The notes beneath the pieces are model-generated. The model saw only the letters and a list, made by a program, of their open reading frames with translations, did not search any database and was not told the origin of the DNA. The translations under genes were made by a program, and so were the position numbers. A stretch of 64,000 nucleotides of DNA from Pseudoselenomonas ruminantium (GTDB taxonomy: Bacteria > Bacillota > Negativicutes > Selenomonadales > Selenomonadaceae). Each line of letters starts with the position of its first letter. The first letter of the stretch is position 1. Shown here piece after piece: positions 1-9,327 of the stretch. The DNA lies in contig NZ_FOQK01000005.1 of assembly GCF_900113715.1 (NCBI RefSeq), positions 29,481 to 93,480 on the forward strand, given 5' to 3'.

Positions 1-697
1 GCGCCTCAGCATATTTTTCCTGATTAAAAAGATCCTCACCGCGACTATAGAGCGCATGGGGAACCCCTGCGCGGCAAAAGCCGTCTTCCAGCCGCCGGAA
101 CTTGGCAATCTTTTCCGGATTGCCATCTCCCCGATACATATCACGCACACAGGTTTTATACAGGTCAAGTCCATAGGCTAGACCGCTATCGACAGCAGCC
201 TCGATAAAAGGAAGGGCCTGTTTTAGCCGCTCTCGCTGCCCGTCGTTCTCGCCCAGCAATAGGGAAACACCACCAAACTTATATGCTGCCCCCAGCAGGT
301 AAGCTACCATTGGTTCAGCGGCAGCATAGGCGCGGATTTCTTCCAGCACGGCCGCAGGCGTTCCCCAATGCGCCAGCATTGCCGCATGTTCTATCGGGGT
401 AAGGCCACGATGCTCAATAGCACAAAGCACGCCAGCCGCACTGCCGCCCTCGATGCTTTTCTGCAGGCATCTGTGCACTTCATCCGTATCTTCGGCTATC
501 GGAAAACCGCTGTTTTCCCAACTCTCTCCTATCCCCATGTAGGTACGGGCCAAAAGTGCCCAAGCATCCGCATCGCCTGCCGCTGCCGCCTGCTGCAGCA
601 TTTTCTGTCCGCGCTTCGCACTTTCCGCATCATAATGCTGCCAAATAAGGTCTATCGCTTCCCGCACCAGCGGCTGAAATTTTTTTACTATCATCAT
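1..697 (-). CDS. Sel1/TPR-like repeat protein, 3' end outside window
   Basis: An open minus-strand frame runs from an ATG at 697 to the window edge without a stop. Its first 35 residues (FQPLVREAIDLIW, then QHYDAESAKRGQKML) are nearly identical to those of the complete Sel1-like protein at 1377-3215, so the two are tandem paralogs. The last visible residues (ALYSRGEDLFNQEKYAEA) match a TPR/Sel1 helix pair of that paralog. Sel1-like repeats form alpha-solenoids for protein-protein contact. It is the last visible gene of the operon holding the second VgrG-like spike, so a structural or adaptor role in the injection apparatus is inferred. The C-terminus is unknown. Confidence 0.8.
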   Translation of the reverse strand, partial: MMIVKKFQPLVREAIDLIWQHYDAESAKRGQKMLQQAAAAGDADAWALLARTYMGIGESWENSGFPIAEDTDEVHRCLQKSIEGGSAAGVLCAIEHRGLTPIEHAAMLAHWGTPAAVLEEIRAYAAAEPMVAYLLGAAYKFGGVSLLLGENDGQRERLKQALPFIEAAVDSGLAYGLDLYKTCVRDMYRGDGNPEKIAKFRRLEDGFCRAGVPHALYSRGEDLFNQEKYAEA

Positions 698-735
698 GTA
701 CGCCTCTCTTCAGAATCCAACAATTCAAAGCTATG

Positions 736-1347
736 TTACCAGGACTTTACCAGCGCCATATCAAAAGGCACCGTATAAGGTGTGTCCTTCGCATTCCTCA
801 ACTTTTGGAAGGCTTTGCGCCTATCCTCGCCACCTGACTCGCAGTCCATATAGTTCGCATAATCCCGCGCATATGCATTAGCCAGCCCCTCCCAGCTGCG
901 CGTAACCTTTTGCAGACGCTGCCCGGCAACAATCGATACATTCAACGATTCGCGCAAAGTCAGATAACCTGCCACATAGCCACTGCCTGCCAGCTGTAAT
1001 ACACGCAATAACTGCCAAGCCAGCTTATCATCGATCATATCTTGAATCGTCTCGATCAAATCCCGCCGAGAATAAATATCCCAGGCCAGCATCATCATAT
1101 CCCTGATTACGAATTTGCCTAACCGGCTGCCGGGAACAAAACCACCAAGCTCATGGACATCCATATGAAAGACTTGACGATTAACCGCACAAGCAGCACA
1201 AATCCACTTCTTCAAATCCGGATCCACCTGTTCCCAGGATAAATCATCTTCTGGCAGGGAATATTCTTTTGCAAGCTTTTTCCGCTCCACCAAAACAAGT
1301 ATGCGTCGTATAAACGTGTATAATAATAGTTTTCCTATTCGCATCAT
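736..1347 (-). CDS. DUF1266-like protein, 203 aa
   Basis: The ATG at 1347 follows a GAGGTGG ribosome-binding site. Residues about 85-165 (MLAWDIYSRRDLIETI, AGSGYVAGYLTL, VTRSWEGLANAYARDYANYM) resemble DUF1266, with its nucleus of a 'W-I' start, a central Gly-Tyr-x-x-Gly-Tyr segment and an SWEE/SWEG-like helix. DUF1266 proteins have no known activity. In E. coli, members (YbeR/YbeU) sit among Sel1 and DnaJ-like genes, and here too the gene is flanked by two Sel1 genes in a locus with J and Hsp70 proteins. A role as an accessory of the injection locus is inferred from position. The family call rests on pattern memory. Confidence 0.6.
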   Translation of the reverse strand: MMRIGKLLLYTFIRRILVLVERKKLAKEYSLPEDDLSWEQVDPDLKKWICAACAVNRQVFHMDVHELGGFVPGSRLGKFVIRDMMMLAWDIYSRRDLIETIQDMIDDKLAWQLLRVLQLAGSGYVAGYLTLRESLNVSIVAGQRLQKVTRSWEGLANAYARDYANYMDCESGGEDRRKAFQKLRNAKDTPYTVPFDMALVKSW

Positions 1348-1376
1348 AGTCCATCCACCTCAAATCCTTTGTACAT

Positions 1377-3215
1377 TTATGCATGTACAGGTATACCTTG
1401 CTCTGTCTTAGCTTTTGTCTTTTCCTTCCAGACGGAGGATATCTCTTCTTTCCGTGTTCTTGGCACAAGCTCGCACGCCATCCATTTTTCTGTTTTTATG
1501 CCTTTGCCCGTGCACCACCGCTGAAGACACGCCAAGGCGCGTTCTCTTTCCGTTGTCTCCCTGAAATATTCCTGTCCGTTCACGTTCGCATAAAGCTGGA
1601 ACTTCTTCGCTTGGCAGCGCACCAGCAAGCGATCGTCACTATCCATTTTATCCAGCATAAGCCGCCGGTACACACCGCAGGCCACGAGATTCAAAGCATT
1701 CTCGAGTTCTTCCTCCTCGTACCTTACGAAATTCGCCCCGCCTTCTGACGGCAGCTGGATGCATAACCGCCAGGGCTGCAGCTTTTCCCGGCCTTGCAAT
1801 CTAGCTTTTTGCATCCGATCCTCTTGCCAGACGCGGATATTTTCCACATCCGTCAATTCCGTTTTCTCATCTTCGTACCGGCCAAAAATAGCCCAGGCAA
1901 ACCGGCAGCCAAACCCTTCCGAACTTTTATCCCATTTAAAATCTCCCAGCCAGCGATCAAAACCTGCATAAGATTTGGCTTGCTCATGATAGGTTCGGGC
2001 TAAGGATTTATCGACATCATAATTGCCAGAACCATTCGCATATATGTCTCCTTTTAAGTGATAAAGTAAAGCTAATTTGTATTCTGGCAGCACAGATCCC
2101 TCTTCTTCTACCCGCCTGATTTCCTCCATGATTGTACGGACAGCCATTTCCCGGTCGATTACTGTCCCCCAGCCATAATATTTGCAATAGCACATCAATG
2201 GCAGCACTAAGTCATAATTGAAACCACTTGCTTGGAAAGGATTCTTGCCGGCCAGTTCGACATATTTATCCAGAACCTTTTCACACCAGCTGTATGCCTG
2301 AGCAAAATCTTTCTCACCCAAATCTCCCCAGAAATATATCTCCGCTGCCTGTATCATAGAGGGAAGATGTCCGTCTTCTGCTAAAGAGAGAAAATACTCC
2401 TTTAAAGCGCATTCTGCTGACTGCTCTACCCCCAGGCCAAACCGATACATATAGCCCATGCTGAAACGTGACATCTCATGCCCTGCTGCAGCCGCCTGCT
2501 CATAGCACGTATAAGCCTGCTCATATTCGCCCCGAGCATAGTGCAGCTCACCACGGTTATATAGCATATGGGGCACTCCCGCCTGACAGAATTTCTCCAT
2601 CATAGCCGAAGCTTGTTCCTGTTTATCCCTTTCCCCCGTGCGCTCATAAATAATATCTGCACACGACTTAAAGTTATCCAGCCCCAAAGCAAGTCCCATC
2701 TCCAGTGACCGCTCCAGATAGGGCAGCGCCATTCGTGTCCGCCCCCAATTGTCATCCATATCCCAATCGTCCAACAAGCCGAACACCGCACCACTGAGAT
2801 AGCAATTCCCAAGCAATTCTGCTGCGATGGCTTCTCCGCCTTCCTCAGCATAAGAGACAGCCTCTTCCAAGACGGATTTACCAGAACCCCAATGCTCCAA
2901 GATCGCTGCGCGTTCCGAGGGATAAAGCCCCCTTCGCTCAATCGCACATAAAACACCTACAGCGCTTCCCCCTAGGATGCTCCAGCGAACACATTCATCC
3001 GCTTCATCAAGGTCTTCAGGCAGCCTGCTGGTTTCCCAAACAGCCAAATTGGCCGCTCCCAAATACGTACGGGATAAGAGCCCCCAAGCGTCCGCGTCGC
3101 CAGCAGCGGCTGCCCGGCGCAACATTTTCTGTCCGCGCTTCGCACTTTCCGCATCATAATGCTGCCAGATAAGGTCTATCGCTTCCCGCACTGCTGGTTG
3201 AAATGTCTTTGCCAT
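1377..3215 (-). CDS. Sel1/TPR-like repeat protein, 612 aa
   Basis: The protein is a long alpha-helical solenoid. Sel1/TPR-like units are visible from residue 30 to 400, for example YNRGELHYARGEYEQAYTCY, AAAAGHEMSRFSMGYMYRFG and YFLSLAEDGHLPSMIQAAEI. The C-terminal 200 residues are not repeat-like (ENIRVWQEDRMQKARL, RERALACLQRWCTGKG) and I do not recognise them. There is no signal peptide or membrane segment, so it is cytosolic. Its N-terminus is duplicated in the next Sel1 gene (1-697). It lies in one operon with the baseplate-like genes and the VgrG-like spike; a scaffold or adaptor job in apparatus assembly is an inference. Confidence 0.75.
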   Translation of the reverse strand: MAKTFQPAVREAIDLIWQHYDAESAKRGQKMLRRAAAAGDADAWGLLSRTYLGAANLAVWETSRLPEDLDEADECVRWSILGGSAVGVLCAIERRGLYPSERAAILEHWGSGKSVLEEAVSYAEEGGEAIAAELLGNCYLSGAVFGLLDDWDMDDNWGRTRMALPYLERSLEMGLALGLDNFKSCADIIYERTGERDKQEQASAMMEKFCQAGVPHMLYNRGELHYARGEYEQAYTCYEQAAAAGHEMSRFSMGYMYRFGLGVEQSAECALKEYFLSLAEDGHLPSMIQAAEIYFWGDLGEKDFAQAYSWCEKVLDKYVELAGKNPFQASGFNYDLVLPLMCYCKYYGWGTVIDREMAVRTIMEEIRRVEEEGSVLPEYKLALLYHLKGDIYANGSGNYDVDKSLARTYHEQAKSYAGFDRWLGDFKWDKSSEGFGCRFAWAIFGRYEDEKTELTDVENIRVWQEDRMQKARLQGREKLQPWRLCIQLPSEGGANFVRYEEEELENALNLVACGVYRRLMLDKMDSDDRLLVRCQAKKFQLYANVNGQEYFRETTERERALACLQRWCTGKGIKTEKWMACELVPRTRKEEISSVWKEKTKAKTEQGIPVHA

Positions 3216-3250
3216 TTTTTAGCCACCTTTTATAAATTAATTTTGAACGC

Positions 3251-3955
3251 CTAAAACAAGGCAATGTCATCCTTCATCGTTCCCTCAAGGCCTAATATAC
3301 CGAAATGCAAATCCCAGAATACCCGGAGGGAAAAATCCAACGGCAGGAACAAGCGGCAAAACATCTGCCACTCTTTTTCGCGATCCTGTTCGTGGGGCTC
3401 ATCTAAATATACATAGAGCTCCTGCGGGGAGAACCGGCTTTGATATAGGATTCCTTTTGGGAAGAACCGCCGGAAGGCGTGGCTGAACCCCAATAAACTC
3501 GAACCACATTTCATGGTATGCAAAAGTTCTTCTGCTACCGCCAGCTGTTTTTCCTGCGGAAACTTTTGCAGCAAGGCAGCTGCATCCTCGCCAAAAATCC
3601 CCGCCAATAGTTCCTGGCGCAATTTCCGCACATAGCACTCCTGCCGGGTGATGCCATGGTGTAAATCCACTTCGCAAAGGATATGCAGCAAGCAATCAAA
3701 CGCTTTTTGAATGAATTCTTCTTTGTCCTTTTCCAGCATATACCGCACATCCGGATGCAGCAGGTATTGAAAGATGGCACTGAACCGGTACAAGGCATTT
3801 ACAGGGATTGGCTCAGGCCCTGCTTCTTTGCGATTCAGATAGTCAAAGGCCAGCTCATAATAAGGACTGCCATCTTTTGCCGGCGTATAGGTTATATCTG
3901 CCTTTGACATTCCTTGTTCCTTTGCTCGGATCGTGGCATCCCAAATGAAATTCAT
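3251..3955 (-). CDS. Conserved injection-locus protein of unknown function, 234 aa
   Basis: I chose the ATG at 3955 (protein start MNFIWDATIRAKEQG) because it overlaps the stop of the upstream gene (TGAGATG) and has GGGAGG ten bases upstream. The protein is soluble and mixed alpha/beta, with no recognised catalytic motif. It sits directly after two probable baseplate proteins and a VgrG-like spike with almost no spacing, so it probably belongs to the same complex (wedge or assembly component). This is inference from operon structure; no domain can be named from sequence alone. Confidence 0.6.
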   Translation of the reverse strand: MNFIWDATIRAKEQGMSKADITYTPAKDGSPYYELAFDYLNRKEAGPEPIPVNALYRFSAIFQYLLHPDVRYMLEKDKEEFIQKAFDCLLHILCEVDLHHGITRQECYVRKLRQELLAGIFGEDAAALLQKFPQEKQLAVAEELLHTMKCGSSLLGFSHAFRRFFPKGILYQSRFSPQELYVYLDEPHEQDREKEWQMFCRLFLPLDFSLRVFWDLHFGILGLEGTMKDDIALF

Positions 3956-3956
3956 C

Positions 3957-5246
3957 TCAAACCAGCCTCCCTGCACAGTTGTATTCGGGGAAATAGTGCT
4001 GCAAATTGGTAACCAGGAAACTTAAGACATCCAGATTCCGATAGTCTTCCTGTTTTGCCTGGAAATCAAGTTCCAGCGTATATTCCCGGCTCCCCGTACG
4101 GAATTCATAGCCGATGAATTCATCGGTGCAATAGGTCGCAGCCTGCCCCGCAGCCTGCCGCAGCCGCAAATCCTGCAAGGAAAAATCCCGCATGCAGGCA
4201 AAAGACCACAGGAAGCGCTCAACCTCTGCTCGTGTCTTGACACGCTGTCCATAGGCCGCCATCAGATTGCGGGCAAAGCTCTGGTCATGCTGGTTGCCAT
4301 ACACCCGATACCCATATTTTTCCGCGCTGCGCACAGGATAGAACCGCAGCAGCGGCCAAGACTCGCGCTCCCGCTGGTCGCAGGTAATGATAAGGTCTCC
4401 GCCCTGCCAGCGTACGCTCCGGACCGCAGCATCCGACTGGTCGAGCAGATACTGTCCCCCAGCGGGGAATTGATGGGCATACAGCCGGTGTTCATAGGCT
4501 ATCCGATCCATGCAGGCCTCCGGATAAGCGCTGGTCAGCGCCTGATAAGGCTGGATATTCCACAGGGGAACCATCTTTTCCTGGATAATGTCACGGAACT
4601 CTGCGTAATCCAGCATGATACGTTCAATAGTCTGTTCTCCAGTCCAGCCTTCTACCGAAGTGATCCAGACTTCGGCGAATTTATAAAGATAAGGTGCCAG
4701 AATACTGCGCCAAGGCAGCGCATTGAGATTCGTCACGCCATAGAGTGCCTCGATCTGCTGCAAGTAACGGCGGCAAGGCCGCAATTCAAACGTAGCTGCT
4801 ACATCGTTGAAGCCGCTTTTGACTACTCCTGAAAATCTGTGCCGCTCGCGTATGAGTTTTTGCAAGGTGGCCGTTTCGCCCGCAAAAAAAACAGGGAACA
4901 AAGCATAGCTTTCTCCCTGTTGCAAATGATCCAGCACGTCGGCAGCAGGAATCTCCGGCTCTAAAAGATCGGCAGCATCCAACGGATAAAGCTCCTTATC
5001 CGTCTGGTCATAATCCTCGCGCCGGCAAAGGCCGGTCATGACATCCGGTACTTCTGCCGGACGGGAAACCTCCGCCAGCATTCGCTGTTCCAGCCCATGA
5101 TATTCTGCATACATATGCCGATAAAGCTCCGAAAACATATCGCCGATGATATCCCGGAATAATTCCCGATTCTGTAAATCATCGATTTTCATGGCCTGCT
5201 GCTTTACATAACCTGCCAAATCAAACTCATCTGTAAAAATACCCAT
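3957..5246 (-). CDS. Probable baseplate/wedge component, 429 aa
   Basis: The start at 5246 (MGIFTDEFDLAGYVKQQAMK) is preferred over upstream in-frame codons because GGGAG lies nine bases upstream and it falls just after the previous stop. The protein is soluble, with a helical N-terminal part and a beta-rich middle and C-terminal part (WQGGDLIITCDQ, YEFRTGSREYTLELDFQ). Size, acidic character and position next to a VgrG-like spike recall TssF/gpJ-type baseplate wedge proteins, but I see no decisive motif. It ends two bases before the next start, which points to translational coupling and co-assembly. Confidence 0.5.
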   Translation of the reverse strand: MGIFTDEFDLAGYVKQQAMKIDDLQNRELFRDIIGDMFSELYRHMYAEYHGLEQRMLAEVSRPAEVPDVMTGLCRREDYDQTDKELYPLDAADLLEPEIPAADVLDHLQQGESYALFPVFFAGETATLQKLIRERHRFSGVVKSGFNDVAATFELRPCRRYLQQIEALYGVTNLNALPWRSILAPYLYKFAEVWITSVEGWTGEQTIERIMLDYAEFRDIIQEKMVPLWNIQPYQALTSAYPEACMDRIAYEHRLYAHQFPAGGQYLLDQSDAAVRSVRWQGGDLIITCDQRERESWPLLRFYPVRSAEKYGYRVYGNQHDQSFARNLMAAYGQRVKTRAEVERFLWSFACMRDFSLQDLRLRQAAGQAATYCTDEFIGYEFRTGSREYTLELDFQAKQEDYRNLDVLSFLVTNLQHYFPEYNCAGRLV

Positions 5247-5257
5247 CACGATTCTCC

Positions 5258-6037
5258 CTAGTCCACAAATACTTCCCGGCGGCGGCGACGTTCCCGGCGG
5301 CACTCCCTGAGCCCTGCCGGCCGGATTTCAGCCAGTACGCGGGTAAGGCCGGCAAAGAGGCTTTCATTGTCCCATTCCTGCTCCGCCTGCTCGAGCCGCT
5401 GGCTGATATAAAAGCCAATACTATCCACGGACAAAGGCTGGCCATTTAAAGCCGACATACAGAACTGCCGATCAAGATCTGTCAGGGAAAACTTTGCCGC
5501 TTCCTTGGCAAAAGCCTTGGTGATATCTGGCGATAACGTACTCTGCCCAATGGCTGCATACGGCACATAAATCGTATGGACCGTATCGAACTCTGTCGTC
5601 CGGTCAAAGAAATCCGTATAATCGACGCGCAGTATCGAACCGCGCTTCAGCTTGAAACGGCAAAGCTCCATTTCGTTATTCGATAGCGTCAGATTATTCG
5701 TCAGGGCCGCTTCCAGTGGATAAACCAAAGTCCCCCGTTGATCGATTGGCGATGCGAAAACCAATTTGAGAATCATGTATTCATCGGTAGGCTGATACGC
5801 AACCGTCATGGGTTCGCACAGGTAGTAGATAAAACCTGCCTGCTTTATCAACCCCGGCTGTACCGTAATCGTCTCCTTGGTCGTCATCATCCGGCAGCCG
5901 CTGATGATACCATCGCTATAATCCTGATACAGCAAAGGCAGACCGGCAAAAGCCCGGTCGCGTACATCGCTGAGCATGGACTGCCTCAATATATGCAAGG
6001 ACTCAAACTGCGGAATCCGCTGCTGATTATTCCCCAT
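5258..6037 (-). CDS. Probable baseplate-associated protein, 259 aa
   Basis: It starts with ATG at 6037 right behind the VgrG-like gene; GGAGAG lies about ten bases upstream, inside the end of that gene. The N-terminal half is beta-rich (ISGCRMMTTKETITVQPGLI, KLVFASPIDQRGTLVYPLEA), somewhat like a TssK/receptor-binding shell domain. The C-terminal half is helical and ends in a very basic tail (RECRRERRRRREVFVD). No catalytic motif is visible. Its tight position between a spike and a wedge-like gene supports a baseplate role; the exact equivalent in T6SS or phage cannot be named. Confidence 0.5.
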   Translation of the reverse strand: MGNNQQRIPQFESLHILRQSMLSDVRDRAFAGLPLLYQDYSDGIISGCRMMTTKETITVQPGLIKQAGFIYYLCEPMTVAYQPTDEYMILKLVFASPIDQRGTLVYPLEAALTNNLTLSNNEMELCRFKLKRGSILRVDYTDFFDRTTEFDTVHTIYVPYAAIGQSTLSPDITKAFAKEAAKFSLTDLDRQFCMSALNGQPLSVDSIGFYISQRLEQAEQEWDNESLFAGLTRVLAEIRPAGLRECRRERRRRREVFVD

Positions 6038-6041
6038 ACCA

Positions 6042-7439
6042 TCACTCTCCTACAATTACACTCTCGCCACCGAAAGTGATCTGTTTTTCCGTTAGCTTCA
6101 CATGCGAATTGCCGCATTGCAGCAGAATCTGCTTATCCGCCGTAATCTGGACCTTTTCCTCGGCCTCGATTTGCACGCATTTATCCGAGGAAATATGCAC
6201 AGGCTGCGAAGATACAATGCCTATCCCGTTATCCTGGGATAAATCAATAAAGATATTCTGATGATTGCAAATCATCGAAATCCCATCATCGGTCAATAAA
6301 AGTTCCTTGCCGCCAGGGGCGCGGAAACTCTTATTCCGCGTGCTTGCCGGCGGCGATGTATTGACTGCACTGGCGGCAAAAGCCTCCTCCTCATGATTGG
6401 AGGGACACAGTATCCGCACGAAATCCCCGACCTCCGGCATCACATACCAGCCACTGCCATCACTACTCGAATAGGCCGTAGAATACGGGAACCATGTCGT
6501 GCTGCTGCTGTCATACGCAGGGTCAATCTGAAAAAAGAATGCCTGGATCGTATCCCGCTTGACGGCCTTGACCTGCGCTGTCAGGACACGTCCTGCGCAG
6601 TGATTGTTGCGCACCAACGGAGCGACAAAGCCCTGCCGGCCAGTAAGTTCGTAAGACATATGCATAAGACCATCTATCAGCTTGGCGTGGATAGTCCGCA
6701 CATAATACTCCTTACCATTCACACATACCTTATCGCCAAGGTATGCATAATCATAGGAATCGACCTGCAGGCCGCTAAAATCCTGTGCCGTGGCCGTATG
6801 CCCCGCGGTCATATCATTTTCTGTCACTTCGCGGAAACGGCCATTATCTGCTAAGTAGCGAATAGCCGCCGTAGAAAGCTCTATAGCCTTTTTCCCCTGC
6901 GGCACCCCAAAGGATACCAGCGGCTTTTCAGCCACCAGGCTTGAAAAGACCGGCACATTGAAGCGGGATGCCATACGCTGGGAGAACTCCCAATTCGTCT
7001 CATCCATTTGCAGGATGAACGCGCCAATCGGCTGGTCGCTAACATTGACTACCACTTTACCCGTGCCATTATAGGCATCGTTTAAAATTTCCCCATAGCT
7101 TTTCGCTAGATTCTGATACGTCTTATTTTGCCGCCGGACATCCAATAAGCAGCTGGAATCCGCTAGTTCTGCGGACAATTCACCATACCCGCCATTCGTA
7201 TCCACACGAATCTGCGTGATATAGCCGCGAAACAGCACCACTTCCTGATTTTGCACCCGAGCCTTTATCGCAATCAGACGATCCGTCTCACGCTCCATAA
7301 AGCGCTTCAATACAGGAATTTCGCCCGCAGCAGTCAAAGCTGCCCTCCCATGTTCGTTTGGCTTATGCACAATCTCCAAAGTCAAAAGCCTCTGCAGCGG
7401 AATCCCTTCCACCCATACATTCTCATGAATCAAGCCCAT
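6042..7439 (-). CDS. VgrG/gp27-gp5-like spike protein, 465 aa
   Basis: The architecture matches the VgrG/Pvc8/gpD family. Residues 1-230 form gp27-like barrels (GLIHENVWVEGIPLQRLLTL at the start, then LQMDETNWEFSQRMASRFN, the usual 'TD-x-x-F-x-x-R' type segment). About residues 270-370 form an OB-fold (AQVKAVKRDTIQAFFFQID, WYVMPEVGDFVRILCPSN). A short C-terminal beta-helix follows (IFIDLSQDNGIGIVS, CVQIEAEEKVQITADKQILL). Such trimers form the puncturing tip of contractile injection systems. Unlike the second VgrG of this locus (start 29756) it has no effector domain. It overlaps the stop of the gene upstream by ten bases. Confidence 0.85.
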   Translation of the reverse strand: MGLIHENVWVEGIPLQRLLTLEIVHKPNEHGRAALTAAGEIPVLKRFMERETDRLIAIKARVQNQEVVLFRGYITQIRVDTNGGYGELSAELADSSCLLDVRRQNKTYQNLAKSYGEILNDAYNGTGKVVVNVSDQPIGAFILQMDETNWEFSQRMASRFNVPVFSSLVAEKPLVSFGVPQGKKAIELSTAAIRYLADNGRFREVTENDMTAGHTATAQDFSGLQVDSYDYAYLGDKVCVNGKEYYVRTIHAKLIDGLMHMSYELTGRQGFVAPLVRNNHCAGRVLTAQVKAVKRDTIQAFFFQIDPAYDSSSTTWFPYSTAYSSSDGSGWYVMPEVGDFVRILCPSNHEEEAFAASAVNTSPPASTRNKSFRAPGGKELLLTDDGISMICNHQNIFIDLSQDNGIGIVSSQPVHISSDKCVQIEAEEKVQITADKQILLQCGNSHVKLTEKQITFGGESVIVGE

Positions 7440-7912
7440 CCTTCCACCTCCACTGGTTCAAAGCAGATGCCCAAGGGAGCACGCCGCAAAATACTTTCTG
7501 CCGCTGCCAGGGAAAACAGCCAGGTCACTTTATCCCGCTGCCGCTGGCAACGGATGCGCTGTCCCGCAGCTGCTATCGGCAGAAAAGGAACCCAATAGTG
7601 CAGCGGCTTAGCCTCGGCAGATTCCGGCACGGGCATAAGCGTCACCTGGCAAAATTCCATTTCCGGTGCCAGCCACTTAAATAACAGCTGAAACCTGTCC
7701 CCCACCATAAACGTCGGTGCAAACAGGAAATCACAATACTCCATGCCGGCCTGAGGCTGGTAGGCAGCCAACTTATGGGACAAGCGCCGGAACGATTTTT
7801 CCTCCATGAAATAAGGATACGCGCGATACGAAAGCCCCACCGGTCTCACCGGGGCTGTAAGTGCCGCATCCTCCACCAGCCGAAACCAATCTGTTTCCAC
7901 CAACCGTATCAT
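7430..7912 (-). CDS. Hypothetical protein upstream of the VgrG-like spike, 160 aa
   Basis: The ATG at 7912 overlaps the stop of the pentapeptide-repeat gene (AGATGATA). The protein is soluble and rich in aromatic residues (RLVETDWFRLVEDAALTAPV, FRLSHKL-like helix, then ICFEPVEVEGWA at the end). I do not recognise a family. Genes of similar size directly before VgrG in other systems are loading adaptors, so that role is possible here, but the sequence itself does not show it. Confidence 0.55.
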   Translation of the reverse strand: MIRLVETDWFRLVEDAALTAPVRPVGLSYRAYPYFMEEKSFRRLSHKLAAYQPQAGMEYCDFLFAPTFMVGDRFQLLFKWLAPEMEFCQVTLMPVPESAEAKPLHYWVPFLPIAAAGQRIRCQRQRDKVTWLFSLAAAESILRRAPLGICFEPVEVEGWA

Positions 7913-8940
7913 CTCCCAAAGGACAGCCAGCCCGAATCAGCCAGCTGGCAATCCGAAAACTTAACTCCATCATTGACACAATCCATCAATACACAGCCAC
8001 GCCAGTCACATTGCTGCATATGAACCCCCTGGAACAGGCAGTTTTCCCAAAGCGGCTGGGCATAAATCTCATCCTCGTCAGCGCTGCTGGCAGTGACTTG
8101 CGTAAAGGTACAATCGGCAAATGTACAATTACGCCAAATACTTCCCGCCAGTTTCACCGACGAGAAATCGACATGATGAAAGCGGCAATCCTGAAAAACT
8201 GCATCCCGCAGATCAAGTTCCCGTAGCGTAGCTGGCTCAAATAGACACGCCGTAAATCGGCTCAACTGCAGATCCTTCCGCTCTAGTACATGCTGGCGAT
8301 ATATCTTCCTGTCGAAATGGTGTAACGATAAGTCCTTTTCCTCCGTTGCCACTAAATCCACCGTTGGCAAAACTGCATAGATAGGCTTTTGCGCATCGTA
8401 ATACATCCCCAGCGACAGATAAAAAGGTACCTTGATAACCAGGCCTTTCAGCAGTTCCTCCCAATCTATATCTGCCAGCCAGCTCTTCATCCGGCAGGCG
8501 AGAAGAAATGCCAGCCGCTCCAATGTTGCAGCATAAAGTGTCCGTATCATCGTCTTGCGCAATGTCCGTCGCTGATAGTACGCCTCATCCTCTGCCTGGC
8601 ACGTAAACGTCCGCCAACGAGAAAAAAAGAGGTCTGCTGGTATACGATACCGGTAGAACGGCCTGCCGTAAAACCACGCCTCGTCGTAAAAATCCACCAG
8701 CAGCATTGGTTTTCCTGTATGAATCGACGTCAACGGCAGCGAAATACTGATATTGGCACAAGCCACCATCTCCTCATCCTGTACCTGAGCTGCGCCCGCC
8801 ACCGCTTCACGTAGTCTCCCCTGCAGGAATCGGGATATCTCAGCAAACCGATTATCCCAATCAGCCAGCGAACCCCGTAAGAAATCCTCTTCCACAATGG
8901 GAAAACGCTTTTCCTTATACACCGCTAACGTTTGAATCAT
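7909..8940 (-). CDS. Protein with C-terminal pentapeptide-like repeats, 343 aa
   Basis: The first 200 residues are a mixed fold I do not recognise. Residues about 215-335 carry A(D/N)LXX-like units such as LRELDLRDAVFQDCRFHHVD, FADCTFTQV, LFQGVHMQQCDW and VKFSDCQLADS, typical of right-handed quadrilateral beta-helices. It is the first gene of the left block; GGAG lies nine bases before the ATG. In this setting it may be a spike- or effector-associated adaptor; DUF2169/pentapeptide proteins do this in some T6SS clusters, and that comparison is inference. An AT-rich stretch upstream (8941-9100) probably holds its promoter. Confidence 0.65.
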   Translation of the reverse strand: MIQTLAVYKEKRFPIVEEDFLRGSLADWDNRFAEISRFLQGRLREAVAGAAQVQDEEMVACANISISLPLTSIHTGKPMLLVDFYDEAWFYGRPFYRYRIPADLFFSRWRTFTCQAEDEAYYQRRTLRKTMIRTLYAATLERLAFLLACRMKSWLADIDWEELLKGLVIKVPFYLSLGMYYDAQKPIYAVLPTVDLVATEEKDLSLHHFDRKIYRQHVLERKDLQLSRFTACLFEPATLRELDLRDAVFQDCRFHHVDFSSVKLAGSIWRNCTFADCTFTQVTASSADEDEIYAQPLWENCLFQGVHMQQCDWRGCVLMDCVNDGVKFSDCQLADSGWLSFGR

Positions 8941-9327
8941 CTACCAACACTCCAGGCTGCACAAAACATATCATTCTTTCAGCAGTACGCATCCGTTATA
9001 CCATTACAATCTTGGAGATTGCTTAAAATTTCATTGTACAAATAACTAAGATTTAGTTATTTTTTTATAATATACTTCCTCTATTTTACTTGTAAAAATC
9101 TTTTCAGCTCGTCGTAGCTATAAACCATAAGTTATTTTCTTATGGTCTTTTGGGCAGTCATTCTACAATTATAATTATCTTTGCCGAATATGCCCCCCCT
9201 TGCCACCCTGCCTATCATTAAGCGAGTATGCCTCGGAAGCCGCACGGGACAAGGCTTTGAGAAAAAGAGAAGGGGGTGCATTTGCACCCCCTCGGTGGGG
9301 ATTTTGCACCCCCTTTGCTAATATACT
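8941..9327. other. Intergenic region with hairpins, no gene
   Basis: About 390 bases without a convincing gene. The left part is AT-rich and probably carries the promoter for the minus-strand operon beginning at 8940. A short inverted repeat followed by T's (AATAACTAA gat TTAGTTATT, about 9042-9066) could terminate plus-strand transcripts. A perfect 9-bp inverted repeat, GGGGGTGCA/TGCACCCCC with a 2-base loop, lies at 9272-9291, and TGCACCCCC recurs at about 9305. I cannot assign a function to the GC-rich part. Confidence 0.5.
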
